Assembly (NCBI GenBank): GCA_038373885.1
Contig: JAWZYV010018267.1
Coordinates: 434,001-498,000 of the forward strand
Direction: 5' to 3'
DNA from: Cheiracanthium punctorium
Taxonomy: Eukaryota > Arthropoda > Arachnida > Araneae > Cheiracanthiidae
Length of the DNA: 64,000 nucleotides
Shown here: positions 47,862-59,284 of the stretch, piece after piece
Layout: each line of letters begins with the position of its first letter
Position numbering within the stretch: the first letter of the stretch is position 1
Position numbers and translations under genes: made by a program
The notes under the pieces: model-generated
The model's input: only the letters and a program-made list of their open reading frames with translations
Told to the model about the DNA's origin: nothing
Database searches by the model: none

Positions 47862-48265
47862 CGAGACTAATTAAGAATGTTTCGTCCAAACTTGGAATAC
47901 TGAGACAGATATTGAAAGCTTACAGGGATAGAGGATCGAGACCAAAGCAACCAATGGCGGTAGGACAGAAGGTATTGTTCCGTAGAGGACGCAGAAAATG
48001 GAGCCCAGCTGAAGTAATTGCCCCGACTCAAAGTCCCAGGTCATACATCATCCGTACTCCAGAAGGTGCCACCTATCGAAGAAATTCGTGGTTTCTTCGG
48101 CCCGACTCCTCCAAACAAGAAGCTCCGCAACAACCCGTTGATGACACTCCAACCCTGCCAACACCACCGGAGCCAGTCCCTGAGAGACCAAAGTCAACAG
48201 TGACTGATACTACCCAAACCAGATCGGTAAGGATTGTTAGAAAACCTCAAAGACTGGATTTGTAA
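47862..48265 (+). pseudogene. pol: integrase C-terminal domain
   Basis: In a third frame, the sequence reads a basic YRDRGSRPKQPMAVGQKVLF segment, then RRGRRKWSPAEVIAP and NSWFLRP, followed by a Pro-rich tail ending RKPQRLDL and a stop. This is the usual C-terminal region of Ty3/gypsy integrase with the GPY-like fold. It lies 40 bp before the 3' LTR, so there is no room for an env gene. Confidence 0.85.
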
Positions 48266-48286
48266 AATTCTTAAACTTAAATCTTA

Positions 48287-48305
48287 AAATGAAAAAAAAG
48301 GAAGA
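48287..48305 (+). promoter_or_regulatory. Polypurine tract
   Basis: The run 'aaatgaaaaaaaaggaaga' directly precedes the 3' LTR and, apart from one T, is all purine. It is the expected site of plus-strand DNA priming. Confidence 0.8.
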
Positions 48306-48473
48306 TGTAATAATATTAGAATTAACTGTGACACTAACTGTACCTAAGATTAACTGTAACCCACCGTTTTAATTGTACAAGTAGAACAATAATAACAATA
48401 TCTGTTTGTTTACTTTCGTATGTGTTGCTTATTGTGTACTGCTGGCTTAAACGACATTATAATTAATGTTACA
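48306..48473 (+). repeat. 3' LTR
   Basis: 168 bp with the same ends as the 5' LTR, followed by the target duplication GTTTC. Five differences from the 5' copy lie close together, all transitions, one of them turning 'tctgtttattt' to 'tctgtttgttt'. Confidence 0.96.
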
Positions 48474-48478
48474 GTTTC

Positions 48479-50500
48479 GCAAACCATTTATACAGTTACA
48501 ATTGATTAAAACGGTCCCTTCACAAAAATAAGGTCCATTGAAATGGCCACTTCACAAAAATACATGAAATAAAGCAGCCCTTCATTGGCATTGAACCTTA
48601 TATTTATGTTTTACAAATTATTTTAATCAAAAAGTTACGTACAAAAATTGATATGAAAGTTCGCAAATATGCATGTTTCAATTCGTGAAAATATATATTG
48701 AAATTCACAAAAACAATCTTCACTAAAAAAATAAGCGGGACACTGGAAAAAAATTCTGGAGCGACCCCCGCTATTTTAGCTGTATATAATTTCCCAACCG
48801 CCATCTCTGGTGAGGCTAAAAGCAGCATATTTTCGATTTTAGAGGCTAGTCTTTAAGAAACATTAAATAAAAGTATTTACTTTTTTTTTAGATCTTGGTT
48901 GCTACTGTTTTCACATCGGGATTTCTCGTTGAATCCACGGAATAAAACTATAAGGACAGGGCTGACCCGAATTAAGATAAATCCCCTTTCAAGTTACTGA
49001 AAAAAGAGAGGTAAGCATTGAATTATGATACTCTTTCAAATTTAACATCAATACATAGAAATAGGGCCCATGATATGGAATATGATACAATATAAAAATT
49101 AAAACATTGCCAAACATGACGAAACAAGAAAAGAAAAAATAGGGCCTACGCATGAATTGTGATACAATTTTCGATACTACTTTTTACCTGAAAACAATAT
49201 CTAAATTAAAAAATAAATTCACATAAGAGTGAAAAAAATCCTACACTGTTATAAAAAATCGGGATTTCACAGGCAATATAAACCTGGTTTTCCCGGGAGA
49301 ATCTCCCTTATTGGTGAATAAAGGATTTTTGCTGTTTTTTAACGGAATTTCTGTCAAAAAACGAAAATTATCTGTGAATCTTCTGAAGTCTAGTTCAAAA
49401 AGGGCATTTTCCGTTCTCTTTCTGGCACCTGCGAGCTTGGACTACTGAAATGTCTATGAGTCACTTCCGCTCGTAATCAAAGTAATACCCACAGTCATGT
49501 GGATAAGCTGATTTTAGCAATTTTGAATGCAAGATGCTCGTTGCTCATTCTGTCAGCAGTTCAAGTTGGAGTTAAGACCCCCTTAAACGTACAAAAATAT
49601 TTTCGTATTACGCATGTAATACGACTGTAGATAACTGGAGTATAGTATTTTACTTAATGCTAAGTCCTTTTGCTGTGGGTGGCAAGTTAATGCAGTGGAC
49701 ACGACGGAGCTTTACTTCTCGGTATATTCGCTTGAGATAATTTTATTTTATATCCGAATACCAAATGCATCTTTCTCATATTCAGAGTTGTGAAATAAAT
49801 TCAACCTAAATATGGAGTGGAGGGGATACTTTCGGTAAAGATTTTGCTTTAATGGACATAGTTTCTTACAATTGGATTATAAAAATTATAAAAATCTCAT
49901 AGCTGTTGTAAAACAAATGAAGTTCAAAGTCGTGAACTATAAGTACAATTTCCCCTTTTCATTGTAAATAAATTTGGTTGTTGCTTTAATTATATCTCAC
50001 AGCTTGTTTAACAGTGATTGCATTTCTGTATTCTGACTGCACTGTGAATTCGTTTTATAACTAGAGTCTATAGTGAAATTACATTCTATTTATTAAAAGA
50101 ATATTTTTGTATAGTGTATTAAGATATATGTAAAGTATTTGCCTTGATTTAAAATTTATTTTCTCGGGCTAATAATCATAGATATTACAGCTCTGATAAT
50201 AAAAAATGAAGAAAACGAATAATTCAAACATATTTTTAACTGTGCACTATTTATAACATTATATGTACACTTTTTAAAACAACTCTGGTGTTTTGGTACC
50301 AGGACCACCCCCACCCCACCAACCCCACCCCCCCCTCCAAAAAAAAAGAATTATTTTTTATTGAAGCTGCTGGTGGAGTTACAAAAATGTAATTCTATAT
50401 TTTAAAAACTAAAAATGCGTAAAAACTTGGTTAACGTTGTGTATCCACCCACCTAGAGGAAGGGGCGCAAATGTGGAATCATGAGGGTAATGTGGAAACG
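48479..50500. other. Unassigned stretch after the retrotransposon
   Basis: AT-rich and without a recognisable gene. A G/C-rich piece 'ctggttttcccgggagaatc' lies near 49280, and a C-rich tract near 50305-50335. I saw no terminal repeats that pair. Confidence 0.45.
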
Positions 50501-50509
50501 TAACGTTAT

Positions 50510-50658
50510 CTGACTGCAGAGAGCTTTACCGGAGAGGCGATCGCCGAAAATGGTCACTTTCGTCCCTTTTCGGTACGGCACAACACTTGGAATCAGTGGC
50601 CATTGTTGTTAATTATAGCGAGGATTTTTGTTGATACTATTTTGTGAAGTCTTTTGAG
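50510..50658 (+). other. Possible non-coding first exon
   Basis: A locally GC-richer block is followed by 'tttgag' and a consensus splice donor GTAAGT at 50659-50664. There is no TATA box and no open frame beginning here. It might be a host 5'-UTR exon whose other exons lie outside the window, or a chance match. Nothing else supports it. Confidence 0.15.
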
Positions 50659-50782
50659 GTAAGTTTGTAATATTATTTAGTCTAACATATCATAGATGTA
50701 GTATAATATGTATCAGAGTATTGTTAAAGGGAGTTATTGGGCAGGTATTGCTGGATTTCAAAATAAGAAACTAACGTTTTTT

Positions 50783-51110
50783 TAACACGCTTTTATTAGC
50801 TTCACCTGTATGTATGTTTGTAACCGACTCCTTTGAACTCCATTTTGACCCACTTTAAACGGTCAGATTTAATTTAAACTTTGTAGATATATCAAGGATC
50901 GATGACAATACAATAATTTGATAAGTTTATCCCATTATCCTCATTTTAACACGCTTTTATTTACTAGCTTCACCTGTATGTATGTTTGTAACCGACTCCT
51001 TTGAACTCAAATTTGGCACACTTTAAACGGTCAGATTTAATTTAAACTTTGTACATTTATGAAGAACCGGTGACAATACAATGATTTTATAAGTTTATCT
51101 CATTATCCTG
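50783..51110 (+). repeat. 164-bp tandem duplication
   Basis: Two units start 'taacacgcttttat' at 50783 and 50947, and share 'gcttcacctgtatgtatgtt', 'gtaaccgactcctttgaact' and 'aaacggtcagatttaattta'. They differ at scattered bases. A fragment of the start recurs at 51364. No coding signal is evident; the family is not identified. Confidence 0.88.
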
Positions 51111-51210
51111 ATCAGGATCGCCAGGATTAAATAATTTCCTCATTTCTTATCCTGATTGAAAGTAAAACACTTCCAAAGATTACAATCATAAGAAAACCTT
51201 TTTTACTGTG

Positions 51211-51282
51211 GCCGTGATCGTATAGTGGTTAGTACATTGCGTTGTGGCCGCAATAACCCAGGTTCGAAACCTGGGAACGGCA
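51211..51282 (+). tRNA. tRNA-His (anticodon GTG), possibly a pseudogene
   Basis: The 72-base sequence folds as a cloverleaf. The anticodon arm is ttgcg/ttGTGgc/cgcaa with anticodon GTG at the expected place. The D arm 'atcgtatagtggttagta' is the form usual in eukaryotic tRNA-His and doubles as the A box. The T arm is ccagg/ttcgaaa/cctgg, with a matching B box. The acceptor stem has five good pairs (GCCGT with ACGGC) but the last two pairs next to the D arm are mismatched (G-A and A-G). A TTTTT terminator lies at 51286-51290. The encoded product would carry histidine. Two acceptor mismatches make function doubtful. Confidence 0.8.
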
Positions 51283-51458
51283 ATATTTTTATTTTTATAA
51301 AATATCGTGATCCATCACATTATGGAAGAGTTGAGTAGAAGAACATGTTAAGGCCATTCTTTTTAACACGCTTTTATTTGTTGATTAGAGACCTATTTTT
51401 CCTTTTTAGCGAGGAAGGTAGCATTTAACTGCAGGTTGATTAATACTTTGGTGCACAG

Positions 51459-51592
51459 CAGGGGCGTAGCAAGAGAGGGGGGGGGTTCAGGGGGCTGTTC
51501 CCCCCCGAAATAGGACCCTTTACTTAGCTTACAATTGAACTTTAAATTTGATACCAAGCCCACACCGAAATAAAATCCTGGCTACGCCACTG
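51459..51592. mobile_element. 134-bp mini-hAT element
   Basis: It begins CAGGGGCGTAGCAAGAG, then a G run, and ends with the inverse of CAGTGGCGTAGCCAGGAT. Flanks are gtgcacag (51451-51458) and gcgcacag (51593-51600), an 8-bp duplication with one change. Its ends belong with those of the 5.2-kb element at 10752-15916. It is non-coding. Confidence 0.85.
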
Positions 51593-51757
51593 GCGCACAG
51601 TGAAAATAAATTATCTCACAGTTTGTACTTTCTAACTTAGTGTTCCTTAGCGTCTTATGAGAGATATCGAAAATGAAAAAGAACTTTTAAATACATACAG
51701 TTTTTAAAAAACTAAAAAACACGTTTTTATAGCAAATTGAACTAAAAAGTGAAAAAT

Positions 51758-52099
51758 AAAAATATAGTTTAAAAAACCAAAAAACACGCTTTAGTGATAA
51801 ATTGAACTAGCTAAAAAGCGGAAAATAATTCTTAATATAGAAATAAATTAATGAACGAAAAATAGTATTATTGTGAAAAAAGCGTGGCGTCCTCCATATA
51901 TCAGTTCTTGAGAATATTCGATCGGTACGATTAGTACAAAAATGATACAAAAAATATAGCACAAAGCGCCCCACGCTTTTTTACAATAATACTATTTTTC
52001 GTTCTTTAATTTATTTCTATATTAAGAATTATTTTTCGCTTTTTAGCTAGTTCAATTTATCACTAAAGCGTGTTTTTTGGTTTTTTAAACTATATTTTT
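51758..52099. repeat. Palindrome with ~130-bp arms
   Basis: The left arm (about 51758-51890) and right arm (about 51966-52099) pair almost perfectly; for example 'aattgaactagctaaaaagc' with 'gctttttagctagttcaatt'. The centre of about 75 bp is unpaired. Just left of it, 51690-51757 is a diverged direct copy of the outer arm ('aaaaaacacgtttttatagc'). The arms carry 'aaacacgcttta', and 'aagcgtgg' at their inner ends. It looks like a foldback MITE. Confidence 0.85.
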
Positions 52100-52129
52100 C
52101 GTTTAAAGGGTTTCTTCTGTTTGTTTGTT

Positions 52130-52235
52130 TTTTGTGGATTAAAGCCAAATTACAGCACTAGGGTTCTAAACGTATAGGGGAAATGCCCTGCGTGGAGGAC
52201 TTTCTAAGGGATCCTAGCCCGTATTTACAATTGTA
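52130..52235 (-). repeat. Core-SINE 3' fragment
   Basis: It shares 'ttctaagggatcctagcccg' and the preceding 'ggggaaatgccctgcgtgga' with the copy at 52960-53015. Only the part distal to the tRNA head is present. Confidence 0.5.
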
Positions 52236-52919
52236 ATTTAATGTGCGATTCTGCAGATTCATACAGCATTGCTAGGTGTATACTGCAGTATAAAAATGCA
52301 TCCAAAAGATGAAAGAAATCTGAATCATAAAGATATAATAATAACGGCAGATAATTAAAGTACTTTTTAATTATGGTAAAATAAATACTACAGTAATTGT
52401 AAATTATCTGTTGAAAATTATTGGTAAAATTCGTACTAATTTTCCCAGACTAAATAAATAAATAAAATCGCTTGGAAATAAAACTACCTTTCAGGGTAAA
52501 ATGTTCAAAAAGTAAAAGAAATGTGGCCGAATAAAAAAATTATTAAATATTAAATTTTAGAAAACCGTTTATTAATTTAATATTCTTAAGATAAAAATCC
52601 ACTTTAAAAATTATTGTCTTTTGTTTCACTGAAACTAAACTTTTAAGCTGATACATAATTTCGGTACACATATTTTTGTACTACATAAAATTTTGAGGAT
52701 CTATTTATAATTTTCCAATTATATACACGAGGTGTCTCAATACAGCATTTCAAAATCTCTAAGGGAATGTTGGAGTCCCCAGATGGTTCAGAACCACAAG
52801 GAAGTTTAGGATCGCAAACATTAAATTGATGCACCTGTTAATAATAATTTCAAAAGAAACAGAGAAGCGTCAGTCAAATTTCCTAACTACGTTTAATGAA
52901 GTAAAATGAAATGTGGTGT

Positions 52920-53165
52920 TAGGGTCAATTATCTGCGCGAGGGATCTAGGCCCCTCGGGGGGGGGGGCGGGGGTTTGCCCTCCGTGGGTGACTTTCTAAG
53001 GGATCCTAACCCGTATTTATGCGAAGTTTCGGAGAAAACCACGGAAAACTCCACACGGTTAGGTTGGTGGACGCGACCTGGTTTCGAACGAGGCATCTTC
53101 CGTCTCCCAGTTGAGAGCGCAGACGTGCTCAGGCTCAGCCGCTGGTCGAGCACGTTTAATGAAGA
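52920..53165 (-). repeat. Core-SINE copy with tRNA-like head
   Basis: Read inverted, a head with 'gcggctgagcctgagcacg' and 'tcgttcgaaaccaggtcgc' (A- and B-box-like) precedes the core 'gtgtggagttttccgtggtt', 'ttctccgaaacttcg' and 'taaatacgggttaggatccc'. A G run at 52955-52970 lies near the distal end. Confidence 0.65.
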
Positions 53166-53189
53166 ATAAGGATTATGCTCCAATTATTG

Positions 53190-54600
53190 CTTCATTCAAA
53201 TGAAAAAAGGGTTTTTTTTTAATTTAATTTTAGTCAAGGGGAATTCTATGAAAATTTCAGTTGAGAAAAGTTTGCTGAACACAGCATAGAAAAAACTAAG
53301 GAATTTAACGAGTTAGTGGGTACGTGCAAGATTTAGTAGGAAGATGGAGTCGGTGCCTGAGTAAATGTCACTCTTCATAGGGGTTGTACTTATAACAGGT
53401 GAAAATATCGCGAAGTTTCAATAATATCGCATGTTTTTAAGCTTTATTTCATCCTAGAAAGAATGTTCCACGTTTAAATACTCCAAATTAACATTTTTTT
53501 TTTTTTTTTGAGCAGAAATTATTTTATTAGTCTTTTCTGTGATGCATCGGGCGATACATCATCAAAAATTGCAAGCTTTAGCAATCATTACCCAATTTTT
53601 TTCCATTTTTAACTTATCTAAAGGTTTTTAAATCATTATGCAAGACATTTGCAATCTTACTTGAAATTTAAAAGTGAATTATAACTTCTACAGAAAACAA
53701 AGGTAAATTAGCTCAATCTAATAATTCATAGGTCACAAGGATTTTTTTTTTTTTTTTTTAAGGGACACTGTTCACATGCTAATGAAAATTTGAGAAATTG
53801 CATAATTATTTCAAGCTGTCATGAACTTTTCATTATTCTATTAACATAACTGGGTTCCTAAGTTATTTTTAAACTCATAACGGCAATTAAACGCACGTCA
53901 ATCTCATTGTAGCTACAGCTAGCTTTATATACTGTGTTTACTCGCGTAATAGACGCATCTCCGATTTGAAGCAGGAAAAATCACAATATTTTCCCCGCTT
54001 AAAAGTCGCAATCACGTATTTGACCTTCATTTATGTCTATAAAAATATTACGATAAAAGAAAAATGCCTCTTTTTTTGCCAATTTTTCATGGTGAAGCTG
54101 TAGGTGCGACTGTTATGCGGGGAGATTTACTACAGCATAATAGTGTACACTCTAAAGCTAAAACATTTCTGATATTATAATAAAATTACTAATTTACCAA
54201 ATGTTTCCAGATTATCTGCCGGAGTCCTTTCCTTGGTTGAACATGAAAAAGTGCGACCACCATTAAGCGAGTAAACGCGGTATTAAGAAATTTCATATTG
54301 ATTAATATTTACTCGAAAGGGTACCGGAAAAACTCTTTAAACGTAAAAATAGGGAAAAGTCACTAAAAATCGAAGAACTCATAGATTTTCGAAATTATAA
54401 AGTCGCCTGTGGCCTTTTCCATATCGTTTTATAAATTTGTGCAAATTTCCAATCCGACCGATCGAATCGTGTGGATTTGGATTTGTATACTATGGATAGA
54501 TAGACAAACTTTCACATTTATATATCTGATAGTACCAGTTTATCATGAGCATATAAGCATTTAAAGTGTCGTATCAGCGATTTATCAAAGAACACGGTGT
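53190..54600. other. Repeat fragment, then unassigned stretch
   Basis: About 53260-53430 resembles 3620-3790 ('gtgcaagatttagt' and 'caCtcttcatagggg' blocks). T runs lie at about 53489 and 53742. The remainder has no recognised gene or RNA. Confidence 0.4.
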
Positions 54601-54619
54601 TACAGTTATGTCACTGAAA

Positions 54620-54765
54620 ATGGTAGACAGCCGAAGTGTGAAGACCCCGGGTTCGGATCCCATAGCGCAGCTGTCGATCTAACCGTCTGGAGTTTTGGTA
54701 GTTTTTATCCAGATGTAACGTGAATACGCCTTAGAACCCCTTAGAAAGTCCTCTTACCAAGGCAC
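54620..54765 (+). repeat. Core-SINE copy
   Basis: A-box-like 'tggtagacagccgaagtg' and B-box-like 'gggttcggatccc' precede the core: 'gtctggagttttggtagttt', 'atccagatgtaacgtgaata' and 'ccccttagaaagtc'. It is one of the better-preserved copies in the window. Confidence 0.7.
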
Positions 54766-57035
54766 CACTTTTTAGTCTACTCCAAGGCACATGGTTTTAA
54801 CACGTTCGCTCTCAAGACGCAAGAAAGACGCAACGGAGAGGAGAAGACTCCCATTTTTATCCGTGTTGCTTCGTGGGCATAGAATAAGAATCTCTACAGT
54901 TGTCTTATGGCGGCCATTCACGTGCCAATTTGTCTGACAAACAATTAGTTACGGAGCGATTTTTATGACCGGGGTGGGAATTTTTTATGACCGGGATAGC
55001 AATAAATAACTGACTTTCCACGCCTTCATCATTCGCCCACACGATCAAACATTTCACAGTTCGCGTTCAGACTTGGCACGGAATGGCGTCAATGGATACA
55101 GCGATTGCGGTAGTTGGCCTCGTGCTTTCTGAAAAAAATAGCGAGAAAAAGCGAAAAGCTAGAAATATGTTATTTAAAGCTGTACATGTTATTTAAAGAT
55201 ATAAAGATTTTTATAAATAAATATATTAAATTTCTTCCTGTATATAGATTTATTTATCGAAATTGCTACTGTAATATAGATAAAAATATTAGTTAGACGC
55301 ACAAATTTGATGTCCGTTTTTCAGGTAAAGAGTTTTGGGAAAGGTCTGTGAGCTGAGCGAAATTTATTTTAGTAAATGATGAATGGGAACAGTTTATGAC
55401 AAAAACATTGATCTAAATTTACCATACTTTTTTAATCTAAAGGGATATTGACCGAATATTAATTGCTAGAATAAGAAAGCTAAATTGGGGGTGGAGGAGG
55501 AAAATACACTGTATACATTTCTCGCTGATCCAGTAAATTTGAAGTCACTATGTAAGTTCTTTATTTGATCTAATGATTTGGTGATCCTCAATAGATAGAT
55601 CACCAAAACTTGAATATTATTTGTGACATGTGTGGATCTCTATTTCTTCCAAATTGGAAAGCTGTAAAACTGTGCACTTTCAAATAAAGATAAATTAAAA
55701 ATTAAGAACGCAAACATTCTACTCAAACTGTTCGGTAATCGGAAAGGCTTTTTTTTTTCTTTTACTTTTATAAAAGCATATTATATACAGATACATAAGT
55801 AAAATGATGGCATCATTTTAACTTAACATTTTAACATTTTATGAATAGCAGTGAACAAACAGCATAGAAAAATTTATTTTATTGCACACAAAATCATGAA
55901 GAGAAACTGTCAATCCTTACAATTTATTTATTTATAAGAATATTCACGTACAATTTTTTCCGATTAGTTTTTATTCTACATTTACCGATTAACATTAGTA
56001 TAGGCAATAAATTTTAATGCTTGCTGCATATAATTTGAAAGTTTGCCTTTAAGTTACACTATTTTATAAACTTTCAAAAATAAGATAATAAAACCACACA
56101 GTGATGAAAAAGCATAGTATACTCTTAAATTATTAGAATAAATAATTATATAATTGCACCTTTAGCCACCGAATCGTAAATGATTCTGTAAGACATATCC
56201 CAAGAAACAAAGACTTAATGTTTTATTTTTTTTATTTTATCCAGTGAACTATTTATAATAATTACTCATTTATATGAAATTTAAAACTTAAGATTTATAT
56301 TCCAGCATTTTTTTTTAATTATATGTATGCATGTATTTGTGTGGGTACATTTAATAGTGGATACCCATAAAAGGTGGGGTAGAGACTCAAAGACCCCTCT
56401 CGTTAAGTCGTCGGTGTAATGAATATTTTTTACAACATAATGAACTCTATTAATTACAGAAATGAAAGACCAAGGTAAGTTCCCACTTTTTACCAAAAGT
56501 ACTAATACGGGCGTCCATACATTTAATAAGAGTGCAATCCAGACATTTTTTCAGAGGGGGTGCCTCCCCCGCCCTACAAGCGGATTTGCCTTTGATTTAA
56601 AATTAATTTGATCAATTATAGTACAACTACTGACAAAATAGGCCACGTTAAAAAAAAAAAAAATCGCCACTAAGTCGCTGAATTGCTATATCTGGCTAAA
56701 CTAGCAACCTTTTAGAGCGGGTGCCTTTGAAGTTTCCGACTGGTCGAACGCAAAATCGTCAAACATCCGATCTGACCCCTTGACCCAAAACATTCCCACT
56801 TTAGCCACAAATTGAGATTTATGGCTAAATATCCGCTGCTCCGGTGACAAAAATCCCCCCACCACTAATAGCTTTCGTGACGAGTCGTACGATCGGTTGG
56901 TACATGAATGTGGCCTTTTAGCAACAACAGCAAACCAGTTAAAATCAAGATTATTTTCAAAGTAGCGAAGTGATTCTGATGAGATTATTCATTTATTATA
57001 TTTATTAATGTTATTTCTCAATATGTAATTTTAGG
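54766..57035. other. Unassigned stretch
   Basis: No gene is recognised. A short G/C-rich 'gagggggtgcctcccccgcc' near 56552-56572 resembles hAT subterminal sequence. A T run lies at about 55748. Confidence 0.4.
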
Positions 57036-57122
57036 CCGGATATTTGTAATATCCGGCTACTGCCAATTAGCCAGCATATTGGCCGGATGCAATATGTTTG
57101 CCGGATATCCGTTGCATCCCTA
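57036..57122. repeat. Right terminus of a hAT-like element
   Basis: Inverted, the end reads TAGGGATGCAACGGATATCC, followed by repeated CCGGATAT words in both orientations. TAGGGATGCAACGGATA-type ends belong to Ac-like hAT elements. A matching left end was not found within the preceding kilobase. Confidence 0.5.
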
Positions 57123-57127
57123 GATAA

Positions 57128-57215
57128 AATCTACTTCCACGGGAATCGATCCCTGGGCCTTTAGGCTATATTTAACGGTGAACCCACTTCGCCATACTGG
57201 TCGTTGAAAAAAGTG
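57128..57215 (-). repeat. tRNA-like SINE head
   Basis: Inverted, 'gtatggcgaagtgggtt' and 'gggatcgattccc' stand where A and B boxes would, about 35 bases apart. It lies directly beside the hAT-like terminus. The tail is not clear. Confidence 0.5.
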
Positions 57216-58374
57216 TCAACTTGTTTGAAAAATAATTAGGGGCCACCACTTCTTTGTTGCCTCAGGGCCTCCCCACCTCTAAATCCGGCACAGAGTATGA
57301 ACGAAAAACGATATTTTAAATTTAATATTGTAGAAAACAAATTGTTTCTAGATATGTTTATGATTTTTTTTTCCATGCTTCATAGAAAAATAGTTTAACT
57401 TTTAATGAATCAGTTGCATTTTAAGTTTTAGAAATATTTGAAATTTCTAATACAGATAATTTAGTATGTGCTCTTTGGATTTCTTGATTTTTCAAGGATG
57501 TTCTACTTGAAGAGGGATAATCTTTGAATTTCATGATTTTTTAAGGGTGTTCTACCTGAAGAGCAATCGCCGCCACAGGACTTTTGAACAGCTTTAAAAA
57601 TAAATCAATGATGTTAAATACTCGAAATAATTAAGAATGCTTCTCCACCCGATGCACTATGGACTGACACTAACAGTAAAGTGCTATGTCACACACAACT
57701 GGCAGAAAAAATTCATAAGCAGATAAATCGTCTTCAAAAATGGGCTAATGAATTAACCGTTTTTGGAAATACTGCACAATTCCACATGTATATGCATTAT
57801 TTAAAAAATTCTATTGTCCAACATATTAAGATTTGTAATTATTTATTCTAACATCCATACCCCAATGTCGATTTTAAACATTTTATTTTGTTATACTATG
57901 TTGTACTTTAGTAAGTAAAATGAGGATTTCGAAGAAATTGTTTAATACAGAAATCATTGTAAATTACTTCATTTAATTAAATGAATGTATATAAAAAACA
58001 GTCTTTTACATAAAAAAGTTTCATTCTATATTAAGTAAACGATTCACCAATATTATTTAATGGTTTTATAGAAGTTAAATTAACAAAAAAATATGCTAAT
58101 AAACTTCAAAGGAATAACTTGATAGATTTTGTGGTTTTTTCTTTCAGTATTTGAATAATTGAAAAGCTGTAGTCAAATGAGTAATCTTGGCTAAAAAACA
58201 CGTAATAATTAATTTAGAATAAATAATTAAATACTCATATGTCTAATTACGTTTTCTTAGGGTTTTCTGTAAGAATTTTTTGAGCATTAATTGTATATTC
58301 CAAAGTTGCAATTTATATGGAGAATTCTTGTAAAATAAGTTTCTTCCATTTGGAAGAAACTTGCCAACCCTGAT

Positions 58375-58530
58375 TATAGGATTCGAACATGTACTCGCGT
58401 TACATCTAGAGAAAATCGCCCGAAACTCCAGACTGTTGAACTGACAGTCGCGCAGTAGACCAGAACCCTGGAGTGTCACACTTGAGCCATCTACCATGTT
58501 TAATGTCAATCACTCGGCCATGGTGGGGTC
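58375..58530 (-). repeat. Core-SINE copy
   Basis: Inverted, 'tggtagatggctcaagtg' and 'agggttctggtct' form the tRNA-like head, followed by 'gtctggagtttcgggcgatt', 'tctctagatgtaacgcgagt'. It shows the family's head-core order clearly. Confidence 0.7.
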
Positions 58531-59284
58531 TATCGATTTTACAGATGTACTGAGTTGAGTACTCAGTATGTACTTCGTATTCGGCCTAGCCAGTTAAATT
58601 TTGTCTGATTACTCAGCTGATACAGAGTATTTTACGGAATGTCGGTATATTTTATAAACATTATGAAAATGATAGGTGAACAATTAAGCAAATATAAATA
58701 ATATGTACCCTAAAAATCTTAAGAGTGTTGTTCGAAGAAACGAAATCCTCCTCACGGACTTTATGCACAAAGGGAAACAAAGTTTGAGCCAAATCTGGCA
58801 ATGTAGTGTACTTAAATCTCACAAGATTTTAGTTTAGATGTTAAGGTAATCGATAGGAAGGCTACTACCTAGGGAGGACTCCTTGGGCACAGAATACCTT
58901 TAGCGGTGTATTTTGAAAAATTATCCGAATTTAGTACATAAGTAGAGATAAACTAATTATGTCTGGCACGTCAAAATTTCAGACTGTCTCTTTACAAGCT
59001 GTACTACATACTGAAATAAACGATAAACCTGTATGAGTTACAAAGCTTTTAGGAAAATTTTTAAAAATCAAAAATATTGCAAAGTGTGTTACTCTTACAA
59101 AAATTTTGCAGTGCAGTCCTATGTTTAAGAATTTTTTCTGGAAGTTTCCAAAAAGACAGTTTTTTTCATTTATTACAGTGTGTAATGCAGCTTATGAAGA
59201 AAAATCTCGAATTTTTTCGAGACCCTGGTGCTATTCGTTTATTTTGATTTGTGCACCAAGACCAAAAACAGTTTTTTTTTTTTT

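Larger units (their letters stand above)
42810..48473 (+). mobile_element. Ty3/gypsy LTR retrotransposon, full length, defective
   Basis: Two 168-bp direct repeats bound gag and pol coding sequence in the order gag, protease, reverse transcriptase, RNase H, integrase; integrase last is the Ty3/gypsy order. A 5-bp duplication GTTTC flanks the element (42805-42809 and 48474-48478). The LTRs differ at five positions, all transitions (about 3%), implying moderate age. No env-like gene follows pol. The gag gene is split by a nested hAT insertion of 1377 bp, and pol has further lesions, so this copy is non-autonomous. Confidence 0.96.

Noticed and set aside
42810..48473. Endogenous retrovirus
   Set aside because: Gene order and domains are those of a Ty3/gypsy retrotransposon; pol ends 40 bp before the 3' LTR, leaving no room for an env gene.
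50510..50664. Confident host first exon
   Set aside because: Only a splice-donor consensus and mild GC enrichment support it; kept as a very low-confidence feature.
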